Part shown: positions 10,603-22,882 of the stretch, in pieces
Layout: each line of letters begins with the position of its first letter
Numbering within the stretch: the stretch's first letter is position 1
Source: Tethya wilhelma
Taxonomy: Eukaryota > Porifera > Demospongiae > Tethyida > Tethyidae
Assembly (NCBI GenBank): GCA_964030475.1
Contig: CAXIPT010000030.1
Location: forward strand, 1-64,000
DNA: 64,000 nt
Reading direction: 5' to 3'
Program-made: the position numbers and the translations under genes
The notes under the pieces: generated by a model
Database searches by the model: none
Told to the model about the DNA's origin: nothing
What the model saw: the letters and a program-made list of their open reading frames with translations, nothing else

Positions 10603-11702
10603 AGGATGGCTGAGCGTATTTCTCAGAGGTTAGTCATTATTGTACATAAGCAATAAAGCGATGGATCATATTTTTTTCTAGTTTACCTTTCGAAGGTTTT
10701 TCAAGCATTTTCAAGTGCAATTGGCATGTGTACTTTACGATTTTGTTGTCAGTTTTGTGTAGAAAGTTTCTCCTAGCGCAAAAAACGAGCTAGAGTAACA
10801 GTATGTCAGCTAGTATAAATTTCAATTTTACACGTAGTCTTGTCAATTTTAGAAGACAAGAAAGCCTCGTGGCTAGGAGCTTGTAATCGCTTTCTGAGAA
10901 GGATCAAGAACACAAATACACAGCGTGGACCTTGCTACAGCTTTGGAGAAAGCAACAAGTAAGTTTTACACCATAAAAACTACCTGAAATGAATGTCAGT
11001 ATAGTGTATAGCTAATTCTTAGCGTAAAATTATGCTGATGGTCTGTATAACCAGCCTTGATGGGTTGTATAAACCCTCTAAAAGCGTTTGCATGAATGTC
11101 CAGCATGTCTACTTCACAGTACAACAGTTAGTTATGTGTAGAAAGTTTCTCCTAGCGCGAGAAACAAGCTAGACTAAGAGTATGTCAGCTAGTATAAATT
11201 TGAATTTTACACGTGGTCTTGTCAATTTAGGAAGACAAAAATGCCTCGTGGTTAGGAGCTTGTGATAGCCTTCTAAAAAGGATCAAGAACAAAAATATAC
11301 AGTGTAGACCTTGCTACAACTTTGGAGAAAGCAACATGTAAGTTTTACACCGTAAAAACTACCTAAAATATAGTTTAGAGCTAATTTCTAGTGCAAAACT
11401 ATGCTGATTGTCTGTATAACCAGCCTTGAAGGGTTGTATAAACCCTCTAAAAGCATTTGCATGAATGTTCAGCATCTCTTTTTCACAGTACAAAGTTAGT
11501 TTTGTGTAAAAGTTTCTCCTAGAAACGGGACAGACTATATAACATAATGTCAGCTAGTATAAATTTTCAATTTTTACAGGTGATCTTGTCTCTGTAGGAA
11601 GACAAGAAAACCATTGTGGTTAGAAGTTTGTACAAGAATCCAGGACCAAATATCACACCACAGACCATGCTGATTCCAGAAGCTGTGGAGGAGACCAAAG
11701 GT
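10603..11702 (+). repeat. Tandem array of exon-like units inside piggyBac copy A
   Basis: A short ATG-started segment (MAERISQR, then GTTAGT) is followed by three units of about 370-390 bp. Each unit carries a 3' splice-like (T)TTAG, about 105 nt beginning GAAGACAAGAAA, and a strong donor GTAAGTTTTA or GTAAGTTTAT. In the frame starting GAC AAG the first two read DKKASWLGAC-type peptides and the third reads EDKKTIVVRSLYKNPGPN to its end. Exon lengths are not all multiples of three, so simple tandem splicing would not keep one frame. The array lies on the strand opposite the transposase. Confidence 0.65.
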
Positions 11703-12015
11703 AAGTTTATTGTCTTATAAAATAGCTCATAAGTATTTTCTAGACGGTCCTGCCGTACAAATCTAACTAAAAAAATTGACGAACAGTACGTCTATCGTAT
11801 TTCTCTAGGAAGTTGAGTTTGTTTGAAAGATGTGAGTGTAGTATCTATTTTGCTGAATGATATACTGAGTGCAGACTTCAAACTGCTATTTTCGAGAAGA
11901 CCAAAGCCATGTTTTGAGTTGACAGTATATACATAGTGTGTGTAACATAATTTTAGAATTACTGTACAATATTATTGTAGTCTGTAGTTTTCTTCTCTGT
12001 TCTATGTACATGTAA

Positions 12016-12876
12016 CTATGAATGAGCAGCAATGAAGCAGTCTGTAGGTTGCCCAAGGTGGCACAACCAGTGTTTGCACTCTTTGCAAAACCACCTGGTG
12101 TCCCTGCGCTTCTTGTGCACAGTGAGACAGTACCAACACTTGCCTCGTTTTTTACCCTCAGCAACAAGGGGGTAGTGTACCAGTGGCAGCTGTCTTACTG
12201 GATGAGAGTATCTACCAGCAATCCGTCGAGAGTAGTAGTTACTCATGAGCTCTTTTGCCAAGTGGTAACGGAATTCCAAGATGGTTTTGTAGGAAGGAGA
12301 AGGCAAGAAGCGTTTGTGGAGCACGAAGCAGTTGGTTACCACCACATCAAAGAGAAAACTAAAGATGTACATATAGAATTTTCTGAACTTCGTGCAGCAC
12401 CGGTAGTATCCACGCAACTGATCTCCCCAGTCAACAGCACCCATCTTCAAGTTGTACCTCTTGATGCTAACCGGGCAAGAGACAGGGATTTTTGTACCAT
12501 CTCGTTGTCGTCTCATCACAGAAGCCTCCTCGGTGGGATCTGTTGCAGTGGACATGACTTTGACGATGTTCCTGTCCTTCCAGACGCTAACAGACAGCAT
12601 CCCCTTCTGAACTGTTTTGTGTTCACCTCTGAGTTTATTTGTTCAGTGTATGTGTGTTACATTTTAATGTAGTAGTGTACTTTGGTACACTATGTTACTG
12701 TTGTATTATGTTACTAGGGAAAAATATGCAATTACTGCACATATATATTGCATTCTTTTCCATAGCAACATATACAACTGTACTAATATGTTATTTCTCA
12801 TACACACATGCACATACAGACATGCACAGGAGAGAAAAGATAGGAAATAGAAAAAGCAAGACAAAAAGAAGTATGT

Positions 12877-12959
<83 letters not shown>

Positions 12960-14568
12960 NCCCTCTATCTCTCTCTCACACACACACACACACACACCGA
13001 AGGTAAGACGAGGGAGAGCAGGCAAGATTATAATGCTTCTATTTACACATGCACACCCTTTCCCGCACACAAGATAAGACAAGAGACAATTGGTAAGATA
13101 AATGCTTGAATTTTTCACCTCTCCTTTAGCTTGAGTGTCTTCAATGTTTCAGGAAAGCCTTTCCTGTCCATCCGAGCGGTCCCACAGGCATAGATTCCGT
13201 CCTTTACCAGATCCTCCATCAACTGAGCGTTTGTAAAAAAATTGTCGAAGAAGACAATGTGGTGTTTGTGACGTATCGGCTCTGTCAAATCTCTTACAAC
13301 ACGAGGACCCAGCCCTTTCTCACTGCCGTCCTTTTTCCCGGTGTATATCTGGAGGTTGTGAAAATAACCATTCTCACTGTCAGCCAAGACCCACACTTTG
13401 ATACCCCTCTTGATCGGCTTCTTCGGGACGTATTGTTTCAAGGTGGAGCGTCCTTGAAACTTGATCATCGCTTCGTCAACAGCCATCTCCTTATGCCGGT
13501 TGTAGAGCTTCTGGCACTTGTTGGTGATGTGATCAACGAGTGGCCGGATTTTGGCTAACCTGTCCCTTCTTTCTGAGCCTGAAGGTGCAGAGATTGTTGT
13601 ATTATCGACGAAGTGTAGGTATCGTCGAATATCTCTAAACCTATCTCTTGAAATTCGTGATGTGATAGGTTCAAAGTTGAAGATAGGATCTGTCTTCCAG
13701 TAATGCTCAATTGAAGGCAGATGGACCATTCCCATAAGAAGGTTGAAGTCGAAGAAAGCCTTCAGCTCTGGTACTGTGACTGGTGTCCACTGCTCATACT
13801 TATCTTCTTGCAAAGCATACCTGTTGGTCTCCTCTACTATCTGATGCATAACTTCAGGAGTGAAAATAAACCAAACAGCTCGGAGGGAGCGTGAGTGAGA
13901 GGAACAGTGGGGCCCAACATCATAAGAGAACTGCTGGTGTCGTACACTGGTCAATGTGCTGGACCATTCACTAGATGGATAAGTTTGTGTGTAATGAATG
14001 TATGAGTGATGTTAGTGTGTAGGGGTGCACGCGTGTGTTTGTTATTCTGTGTATTCAGTTTGCTGGGCCAATCAGTAGGTGTGTGTGTGTGTGTGTGTGT
14101 GATGAATGTATGAGTGATGTTAGTGTGTAGGGTGTACACGTGTGTTTGTTATTCTGTGTATTCAGTTTGCTAGGCCAATCACTAGGTGTGTGTGTGTGTG
14201 TGTCTGTGTGTGTGTGTGTGATGTCTGCACACGGAGATTACTTTTTCATATATTATTTTGAGTATTATGTAGGTGATTACTAACTGGCTTGTTCCAAAGC
14301 TGGAATCATCCATGTGTGAATCAGAGCTGGCGTCATCTTGGACATTACTTTGCTCATCCTCATCCTCATCCTCATCCACATCAGAAAAATCTGGTAGGTC
14401 CAACTCCATACCATACTCGTCATCACTACCTTCTGCCATTGGTTCATGCCAGTCATCCTCCATTGGCGAAAACATATCTACCACATCATCAATGTCCATC
14501 TCCTCCGCACTGTCATCCATGACCTGCTCAGCAACCTCTTCACATGTCAGCCTTGGTCTCTTAGCCAT
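12016..14568 (-). CDS. piggyBac transposase, three exons, apparently intact
   Basis: Exons read 14568-14285, 13958 (or 13946)-13119 and 12628-12016. The splice phases agree (CA/GTTAGT; GAGAG/GTGAAA into CTCAG/AGG) and give about 574-578 residues, close to the usual piggyBac length. The N-terminus is acidic (DVDEDEDEDE). The catalytic aspartates are visible in VDEAMIKFQGR, FFDNFFTN and, in the last exon, AVDWGDQLRGYY. The C-terminus has a cysteine-rich domain (CWYC ... FCKECKHWLC ... C) typical of the family for terminal-repeat binding. Intron 2 holds a long CA tract with one N, and intron 1 holds GT tracts. No stop or frameshift is seen, but the element's right end is missing. Confidence 0.85.
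12880..12999. repeat. Long (CA)n tract with gap, intron of the piggyBac gene
   Basis: Uninterrupted CA for about 80 bp to an N at 12960, then a CTCT patch and a second CA tract. It lies wholly inside transposase intron 2. Frames across it are artefacts. Confidence 0.95.
13970..14222. repeat. Duplicated 110-bp segment with (GT)n tracts in piggyBac intron 1
   Basis: The segment containing GTATGAGTGATGTTAGTGTG, GTTTGTTATTCTGTGTATTC and a GT tract occurs twice in tandem, at about 13996-14100 and 14106-14220. On the transcribed minus strand the tract is (CA)n. Confidence 0.8.
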
Positions 14569-14641
14569 ATTTTAGTTGTTTATTTGTTGTTAGATTTATA
14601 GTAAAAGCAGCTGTACTTTTCATTTTTTTATTTTACTAAAT

Positions 14642-15720
14642 GTGATCAAATTTTGGAAAACCGACCAGATGTAGTAATATGCTAATTTTGAGATAGCGCT
14701 TGCATTGTAATCTACGTCATATCAGCTAGCTATTTTCCAAATTTGAAGCGGCTAGGCGGTATAGTTTTGGAGATATGAGCTCAAATATACCGACCGTTCA
14801 TTCCAATTTTACTCGATAAAATCGTGAGCGAATACGTTGCTAATCGCGAGTACACAAACTCCGTATACTATCCGTGTTACAAACAATTTATGTTTGTGGT
14901 ACAATTTTAGTGTAGTATCAGAATATGCATGAAGTGAGTTGAAGCGCTAGTTAAAACTTACTTTATGAGCCTTTTTAAAGACACAGAAGACCAGGGAGCC
15001 TTCCAGGAGGATTCAACAATGAGGTAAGTAAGTCTACTAAGTAGAATAATGTAGCGGGTGGGCTGTAACTAGAGTAATTAAGCTATAAATGGCGCAGAAA
15101 TAAGCACCCAATATTAATGCATGCATCTATAGCTATTCTAACTGTAGGAAACAGTTTAGCTAATACTTATTGCCCATAATAAGAAGCGCTTAGCTTCTTT
15201 CCCCCACAAATTTCAGTGCAAATTTATTATACACAATATACAATACATTCATTCATTATTGTGCACAGATAAACAGCTCCTGGCATAGCCCAGCGATTCT
15301 GCAACACTGTGGGCCATCTTCTGATCATCTGGAAGAGATTTCTTTCTGCTAGAAGTGTTTAGTTCATGAACAATGCATTGTTTTTTGTTGCACATTAAAT
15401 ATGCAAGATTATAATGAGATGCACAGCAGCAGCTACATCATGTACTTATCAGAATAATTAATCAATGAACATGGCAACGCATCCCGTGTACTAACGGGAG
15501 AGAAGCTAGCCATGGCTGACATAGCTGCATTCAAACGCTCATATCTCAGCAATAGAAGCAGCCCAACCCGTAAAATCACGCCTGCAGCTCGCCAAGGTGT
15601 GCTCCTCCCCATTGGTGCAAAAAAATTTATTTCGCGCGCGCGTCGCAAATTACACTACAATCGCCGATTACTACAAATAAAATTTTACTATATCTGGTCG
15701 GTTTACCAAAATTGGGTCAC
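14642..15720. mobile_element. GTGAC-ended element, family G1, full copy
   Basis: It starts GTGATCAAATTTTGGAAAAC and ends GGTTTACCAAAATTGGGTCAC, giving inverted termini of about 35 bp. AAAT flanks both ends (14638-14641 and 15721-15724), a candidate 4-bp target duplication. It is 1,079 bp with no transposase, so non-autonomous. Inside are an exon-like segment ending GAG/GTAAGTAAGT near 15020 and a segment with TATCTCAGCAATAGAAGCAG that resembles the G2 family. Other G1 copies: 24732-25195 (partial), 26378-27262 (inverted, truncated) and 44987-45094 (fragment). Confidence 0.8.
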
Positions 15721-17685
15721 AAATTCACAAAAGTGTTTCTTTTGGGCTGAAAAATGGTTTCACGCCAAAATAAACGCTTTGTGTGAATAGTGTACTTTTT
15801 TGTTTTAAAAAATTTTCTAGTCCACAGTCACTCAAAAAAACTAAGTTCTTTAACTAACAATGTTTTTTACACCAAGAGAATGTTCAATGTGTTGAAAAGA
15901 GTAAAACTTTACAAAGTGTTTCTTTTGTGCTAAAAAATGATTTCACGGGAAAATAAACGCTTTTTGTGAAATGTGTACTTTTTAGTCTTAGAAAATTTTC
16001 TAAGTCCACACCACTCAAAAAAACAAAGTTTGTTTTTCCCAAACAATATTTTTTATACCAAGAGAATGTTCCATGTGTTGAAAAAAGTAAAACTTCACAA
16101 AAGTGTTTCTTTTGTGCTGAAAAATGTTTTCACGGCAAAATAAACTCTTTTTGTGAAAAGTATACTTTTTGGTCCTAGAAAATTTTCTAAGTCCATCGTC
16201 ACTCAAAAAAACTAAGTTCTTTATCACTACCGTGAGAAAACTTTGTTTTTCACCAACAATGTTTTTTACACCAAGAGAATGTTCTATGTGTTGAAAAAAA
16301 TAAATATTTTACAAAAGTGTTCACCGCAAAATAAACGCTTTGTGTGAATAGTGTACTTTTTGGTCTTAGGAAATTTTCTAAGTCCACAGTCATTAAAAAA
16401 AACTAAGTTCTTTCACCAATAATGTTTTTTACGTCAAGAGAGTGTTCCATGTGTTGAAAAAAGTAAAACTTTACAAAAGTGGTTCTTTTGTGCTGATAAA
16501 TGTTTTCACGGCAAAATATAACGCTTTTTGTGAAAAGTGTACTTTTGGTCTTAGAAAACTTTCTAAGTCCATAGTCACTCAAAAAACTAATTTTTTTATC
16601 TCTACTCGAAAAAAACTTTGTTTTTCACCAACAATGTTTTTTACACCAAGAGAATGTTCCATGTGATGAAAAAAGAAAAACTTCCCAAAAGTGTTTCTTT
16701 TGTGCTGAAAAATATTTTCAGTGCAAAATAAACGCTTTTTGTGAATAGTGTACTTTTTCTTCTTAGAAAATTTCTAAGTCCATAGTCACTCAAAAAAACT
16801 TAGTTCTTTATCTCTACCGCGAGAAAACTATTTTTCACCGACAATGTTTTTTACACCAAGAGAATGTTCTATGTGTTGAAAAAAATAAATATTTTACAAA
16901 AGTGTTTCTCTTGTGCTGAAAAATGTTTTCACGGCAAAATACACGCTTTTTGTGAAAAGTGTACTTTTTGGTCTTAGAAAATTTTTTTAGTCCATAGTCA
17001 CTCAAAAAAACTATCTCCAATGTGAAAAAACTTTGTTTTTCACCAACAATGTTTTTTACACCAAGAGAATGTTCCATGTGTTAAAAAAAGTAACACTTCA
17101 CAAAAGTGTTTCTTTTGTGCTGAAAAATGATTTTACGGCAAAATAAACGCTTTTTGTGAAATGTGTACTTTTTAGTCTTAGAAAATTTTCTAATTCCACA
17201 GTCACTCAAAAAAACAAAGTTTGTTTTTCCAAAACAATATTTTTTACACCAAGAGAATGTTTCATGTGTAGAAAAAAGTAAAACTTCACAAAAGAGTTTC
17301 TTTTGTGCTGAAAAATGCTTTCACCGCAAAATAAACGCTTTGTGTGAATAGTGTACTTTTTGGTCTTAGGAAATTTTCTAAGTCCACAGTCATTCAAAAA
17401 AACTAAGTTCTTTCACCAATAATGTTTTTTACGTCAAGAGANCTTTTCTCATTTTGGAAGGCATAGGCATGTGTCGAAAAAAGTAAATGTTCACAAAAGT
17501 GTTTCTTTTGTGCTGAAAAATGTTTTCACGGCAAAATAAACGGTTTTTGTGAAAAGTGTACTTTTTCGTCTTAGAAAATTTTCTAAGTCCATAGTCACTC
17601 AAAAAAACTAAGTTCTTTGTATCTACCGCGAGAAAACTTTGTTTTTCACCAACAATGTTTTTCACACCAAGAGAATCTTCTATAT
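15721..17685 (+). repeat. Satellite array, forward orientation
   Basis: About ten tandem monomers of 180-215 bp. Landmarks in order are GTGTACTTTTTGGTC, the palindrome CTTAGAAAATTTTCTAAG, AGTCACTCAAAAAAACTAAG, GAGAAAACTTTGTTTTTCAC, CAACAATGTTTTTTACACC, AATGTTCCATGTGTTG and AAAGTGTTTCTTTTGTGCTG. One N lies at 17442. Short frames run for about one monomer on each strand because the unit is often near a multiple of three. They differ from monomer to monomer, and I do not count them as genes. Confidence 0.95.
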
Positions 17686-18580
17686 GTGACCTGTCAAGGG
17701 AAAACCTGCCGGTTAGGAAAATCTGCGAATTTTGAGTTAGCTATTCCACGTATATCTAGGCCTTCCTGGGAAGCGCATATCAAAATTTGGTAAGCATAGC
17801 TATAGTAGTTTTCCAGATATAGCTGTTGCAAGCAGCCCTGCCTCCACTCGTGGCTTCCTAGAAAAACGGTTGTAAAGTTGTTAGGTAAACTATGGGCGGT
17901 CCGTATACTCTCCGTATCATAATTAGATCATGTACAGTACATGCTGAATATTACCACAGCCAGCCACGTGGGGACTAAAAATCACTTAGTGAGAAGCGAG
18001 TAGCTAGGAAAGAAGACCCAGAAGACAGCTAATGGACTCAAGGAGGTAAGCGCTTCCTAGTAGAGAGATAGATTCTAGGTACAGTAAGTTCTAAGAACTA
18101 AAATAAGCCTCAAAATTACCTGTACGCGATTGCCGTACAGGGAGAGGCATTACCTACGAGTAGAAATGTACTGTATGAAAGCGCTTGGCTTAGACAAGAA
18201 TGTACAAAGCTTTAGCTTACCTTTCTGTCTATGTGCTGTAGCAAAATTTTGAGATTAGTCAGCTTATAAGTAAGAGAGAACATCGAATAATAAATTATTT
18301 TTAGTGGCAGCTGCCTTGCTCATAAATATTTGCTACGTTTTGTTGCACAGCATAGCAACTGTTCTCCGTGTTAGCAACTAAGTAAAAATGAACGACGCTC
18401 AGACTACTGGCTATATCTCTGCAACAGAAGCAGCTCCACCCCTCAAATTTTGCGTGGAGCATGCTGAGATGTAGCGCAGCGCATCCGTGCAAGAAAAAAA
18501 TTTTCGCGCAAAAACGCGAATTAAACTAAAACCGCATTTTACTCCAAAAACAATAATTTCCTAACCGGCAGGTTTTCCCT
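17686..18580. mobile_element. GTGAC-ended element, family G2, copy 1
   Basis: Inserted in satellite. The left end is GTGACCTGTCAAGGGAAAAC. The right end, AACCGGCAGGTTTTCCCT, lacks the last few bases of the inverted repeat. The interior matches 31528-32424 throughout, including ATCTCTGCAACAGAAGCAGC and a donor-like GGAG/GTAAGC. It is 895 bp with no coding capacity seen. Confidence 0.8.
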
Positions 18581-19102
18581 ACATATGTTGAAAAAAATAA
18601 AAATTTCACAAAAGTGTTTCATTTGTACTGAAAAATGTTTTCACGGCAAAATAAAAGCTTTTTGTGAAAAGTGTACTTTTTGGTCTAGAAAATTTTCTAA
18701 GTCCATAGTCACTCCAAAAAACTAAGTTCTTTATCTCTACCTAGAGAAAACTTTGTTTTTCACCGACAATGTTTTTTACACCAAGAGAATTTTCCATGTG
18801 TTGAAAAAGGTAAAACTTCACAAAAGTGTTAGTTTTGTGCTGAAAAATGATTTCACGGTAAAATAAACGCTTTGTGTGAATAGTGTACTTTTTGGTCTTA
18901 GAAATTTTTCTAAGTCCATAGTCACTCAAATAAACTAAGTTCTTTATCTCTATTGCGAAAAAACTTAGTTTTTCACCAACAATGTTTTTTATACCAAGAG
19001 AATGTTCCATGTGTTGAAAAAAGTAAAAATTCACAAAAGTGTTTCTTTTGTGCTAAAAAAAGTTTTCACGGCAAAATAAACGCTTTTTGTGAAAAGTGTA
19101 CT
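18581..19102 (+). repeat. Satellite array segment
   Basis: About 2.5 forward monomers between the G2 element and piggyBac copy B. Confidence 0.9.
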
Positions 19103-21469
19103 TTATCCGATTACCTGCGGAATTTGATTTCCTACGTCACGCGGTAATGAAATTAAATAATCATTAATAAATCGAGCGTGTGACAAAAAAGTCCCCATAG
19201 CTCGAAGCGAGAAGAACTTTGCTATGGGCAAGTTGTTCCCAAGGTGATCAGCATTGCCGATGCTATCTCGATCTCAAGTTTTGACGCTTTGAAACGGAAC
19301 AACAAAAGGATGGCTGAGCGCTTTTCTCAGAGATTAGTCATTATTGTACATAGGCAATAAAGCGATGGATCATATTTTTTTCTAGTTTACCTTTCGAAGG
19401 TATTTCAAGCATTTTCAAGTGCAATTGGCATGTGTACTTTACGATTCTGTTGTCAGTTTTATGTAGAAAGTTTCTCCTAGTGCGAAAAACGAGCTAGAGT
19501 AACAGTATATCAGCTAGTATAAATTTGAATTTTACACGTAGTCTTGTCAATTTTAGAAGACAAGAAAGCCTCGTGGCTAGGAGCTTTTGATCGCTTTCTG
19601 AGAAGGATCAAGAACACAATTACACAGCGTGGACATTGCTACAGCTTTGGAGAAAGTCACAAGTAAGTTTTACGCCATAAAACTACCTAAAATGAATGTC
19701 AGTATAGTTTAAAGCCAATTTCTAGCGTAAAATTATGCTGATGGTCTGTATAACCAGCCTTGATGGGTTGTAAAAACCCTCTAAAAGCATTTGCATGAAT
19801 GTCCAGCATGTCTACTTCACAGTACAACAGTTAGTTATGTGTAGAAAGTTTCTCCTAGTGCGAGAAACAAGCTATACTAAGAGTATGTCAGCTAGTATTA
19901 ATTTGAATTTTACACGTGGACTTGTCAATTTAGGAAGACAAGAAAGCCTCATGGTTAGGAGCTTGTGATCCCTTTCTGAGAAGGATCAAGAACACAAATA
20001 CACAGCGTGGACCTTGCTACAGCTTTGGAGAAAGTCACAAGTAAGTTTTACGCCATAAAACTACCTAAAATGAATGTCAGTATAGTTTAAAGCCAATTTC
20101 TAGTGTAAAATTATGCTGTATAACCAGCCTTGATGGGTTGTAAAAACCCTCTAAAAGCATTTGCATGAATGTCCAGCATGTCTACTTCACAGTACAACAG
20201 TTATGTGTAGAAAGTTTCTCATAGCGCGAGAAACAAACTATACTAAGAGTATGTCAGCTAGTATAAATTTGAATTTTACACGTGGTCTTGTCAATTTAGG
20301 AAGACAAGAAAGCCTCGTGGTTAGGAGCTTGTGATCCCTTTCTGAGAAGAATCAAGAACACAAATACACAGCGTGGACCTTGCTACAGCTTTGGAGAAAG
20401 TCACAAGTAAGTTTTACGCCATAAAACTACCTAAAATGAATGTCAGTATAGTTTAGAGCCAATACTTAGCGTAAAATTATGCTGATTGTCTGTATAACCA
20501 GCCTTGATGGGTTGTATAAACACTCTAAAAGCATTTGTATGAATGTCCAGCATGTCTACTTCACAGTACAACAGTTAGTTATGTGTAGAAAGTTTCTCCT
20601 AGCGCGAGAAACAAGCTAGACTAAGAGTATGTCAGCTAGTATAAATTTGAATTTTACACGTGGTCTTGTCAATTTAGGAAGACAAGAAAGCCTCGTGGTT
20701 AGGAGCTTGTGATAGCCTTCTAAAAAGGATCAAGAACAAAAATATACAGCGTAGACCTTGCTACAACTTTGGAGAAAGCAACATGTAAGTTTTACACCAT
20801 AAAAACTACCTAAAATATAGTTTAGAGCTAATTTCTAGTGCAAAATTATGCTGATTGTCTGTATAACCAGCCTTGATGGGTTGTATAAACCCTCTAAAAG
20901 CAATTGCATGAATGTTCAGCATGTCTTTTTTAACAGTACAAAAGTTAGTTTTGTGTAGAAGTTTCTCCTAAAAACGGACAGACTATACAACATAATGTCA
21001 GCTAGTATAAATTATCAATTTTTACAGGCAATCTTATCTCTGTAGGAAGACAAGAAAACCATTGTGGTTAGAAGTTTGTACACACACCACAGACCATGCT
21101 GAAGCTGTGAAGGAGACCAAAGGTAAGTTTATAGTCTTATAATATATTTTCTAGAGGGTCCTGCCATACAAATCTAACTAAAAAAAATTGACAGACAGTA
21201 CGTCAATCGTATTTCTCTAGGAAGTTGAGTTTGTTTGAAAGATGTGAGTGTAGTATCTATTTTGCTGAGTGCAGACTTCAAACTGCTATTTTGGAGAAGA
21301 CCAAAGCCATGTTTTGAGTTGACTGTATATACATAGTGTGTGTAACATAATTTTAGAATTACTGTACAATATTATTGTAGTCTGTAGTTTTCTTCTCTGT
21401 TCTATGTACATGTAACTATGAATGAGCAGCAATGAAGCAGTCTGTAGGTTGCCCAAGGTGGCACAACCA
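19103..21469 (-). mobile_element. piggyBac copy B, truncated, with five exon-like units
   Basis: It begins CCGATTACCTGCGG after TTAT, a one-base change from the TTAA target. The sequence follows copy A but carries five exon-like units (starting near 19554, 19934, 20298, 20679 and 21045) where copy A has three. The last unit has an internal deletion. The copy ends inside the C-terminal coding region of the transposase (shared word GCCCAAGGTGGCACAACCA), so the catalytic domain is absent. Repeat-number differences between copies point to unequal exchange or replication slippage. Confidence 0.85.
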
Positions 21470-21871
21470 CTCTGCGTAGTTAAGGCCTGGGTCACAAAAA
21501 ATACAGTCTAATTTTTGTCATTTTCTCTTCCTTGTAGACTGCAAAGTACAAGAGCTATGGACATATAGTGTGTTCCAACTGTATTAACCGATTATACGCG
21601 GTTGAGGCGTTAACGCGTCAACACGTGGGTGTTGCAAACCGCAGTTGACGCATTAATGCATCATGGCTGTTCTAGCGACTTTTTTGCAAGCAAAGCAATT
21701 AGCCCTGAACTTTAAACTTCATATACGAATAGGTAAGGGACTACTCTACTAAAATATCAAGTCAGAGTTAGAACTGCTTGTAAGGCGTGGCGCTACTCGT
21801 CGCTGAGCGACTAACGGTCACGATCTTNCAGCTGCCATTCTATTATTTGAAAAAAAAAAAAAGTAACAAAA

Positions 21872-22766
21872 ATGGCGGAAAGCTCTTACAGGTACTATAA
21901 TTTTGATTGAGGGATACAAAAAACCTTAACCTGAAGTTTGCATGAACTATTTTTGGTTATGTAGATCATCACTTGCAAAGAGACAGAGACTGTAAGTTAT
22001 TACTATGAATTAAAACTGTTTGAAAATTACAGTAATTACATTTAAACAGAGAAACAGAACTAATGGATATACTTAAGCTCTCCACTCACATTCAGTAAGT
22101 ATCCGGATAATTTTATCATCAACTGCAGTTATTACCTATGTATTAATACTAGCTTTGTATCGGGAGAGCTTAAAGAGATGATTGAAGGTAAGCAGTAGTA
22201 TAAAACTTAACTCATTGTTTTAAAACTGCTTGCGGTCTATTTTTGCACTTATAGACTATCGACGTTTCTTTCTCTGTGGTAAGTACTTTCCAAATATTCT
22301 TGTACAACATTTAAATTTTCTCCTCTACTCAAACAATAGACCCACACTATGGTTGCATCTCCCCGGCCTCGCTCCTATAACTGCCCCCCCACTCCCATCT
22401 CCCAACTTACCTTCCTATGTGCCCCCTCCATCACCCCAACCTTCTCGCCTCCATCACCCCCAACCTTCTCTCCCGCTACCTCTCCGTCATCCTGCATGTT
22501 GACAGGTATACATAAGCCCTTGATATGAATATTTGTTGATCCTTTGTTGCTTTTTGCTTCTATAGTGGACTTGATGTAGAGGCAAAAAAAGAAGAAAAAG
22601 GAAAGGAAGAAAAGAAAAGAGAGAAAGGAAAGGAAGAAAAGGGGAAGAGAAGAATAGTATGTAAGTTTCCAGTGACGTTAGATGAAAATGTTTCACACAA
22701 AATCAACATTCATTTTATCACAGATAAACGAAGAACCATCGAACAAGATTTAGACTATTATAATAG
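21872..22766 (+). CDS. Microexon gene, 5' exons (function unknown)
   Basis: From an ATG at 21872 (MAESSY) I can chain exons 21872-21891, 21965-21991, 22050-22094, 22153-22187 and 22255-22278. All have standard AG and GTAAGT-like sites and compatible phases. The first exons give a helical peptide (AKRQRLETELMDILKLSTH, then GELKEMIEDYRRFFLC). A proline-rich 166-nt exon (22340-22505), a lysine/glutamate-rich exon (22566-22660, VEAKKEEKGKEEKKREKG) and 22724-22766 follow in consistent phase. The 166-nt exon contains an in-frame TAA at 22378-22380. That exon may be misplaced, alternatively spliced, or carry a mutation or assembly error next to a run of seven C. No N-terminal domain is recognised; a coiled coil is likely. 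Confidence 0.6.
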
Positions 22767-22819
22767 GTCATCTTTTAAAACTTTATTACTAATGGCAAAC
22801 ACAGTAACTTTGCTAGAGA

Positions 22820-22820
<1 letters not shown>

Positions 22821-22879
<59 letters not shown>
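22821..22879. repeat. (GT)n(GA)n microsatellite
   Basis: A GT tract runs straight into a GA tract, within the unresolved intron region of the microexon gene. Confidence 0.95.

Positions 22880-22882
<3 letters not shown>

Larger units (their letters stand above)
10399..14641 (-). mobile_element. piggyBac element, copy A (transposase on minus strand)
   Basis: The left end reads TTAA then CCGATTACCTGCGG and sits directly in satellite sequence, as expected for a piggyBac insertion at TTAA. Copies B (19.1 kb) and C (48.35 kb) begin with the same terminal sequence. The element contains a tandem exon-like array (10603-11702) and a complete transposase gene on the minus strand. No matching right end (GGTAATCGG-TTAA) is visible. 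About 75 bp upstream of the transposase start, a different element (14642-15720) is inserted and satellite follows, so the right terminus is probably lost and this copy may not be mobile. Confidence 0.8.

Noticed and set aside
12022..12672. 216-residue plus-strand frame
   Set aside because: Antisense to the third piggyBac exon, whose protein has clear family motifs.
14182..14575. Plus-strand frames of serine/proline-histidine repeats opposite the piggyBac N-terminus
   Set aside because: They are antisense shadows of the acidic Asp/Glu coding region.
15721..17685. CRISPR-like array
   Set aside because: The repeat occupies the entire monomer with no unique spacers of constant length, and the context is eukaryotic.
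22487..22696. Minus-strand Phe/Leu/Ser-rich frame
   Set aside because: Antisense to the purine-rich lysine/glutamate exon of the microexon gene; low complexity only.
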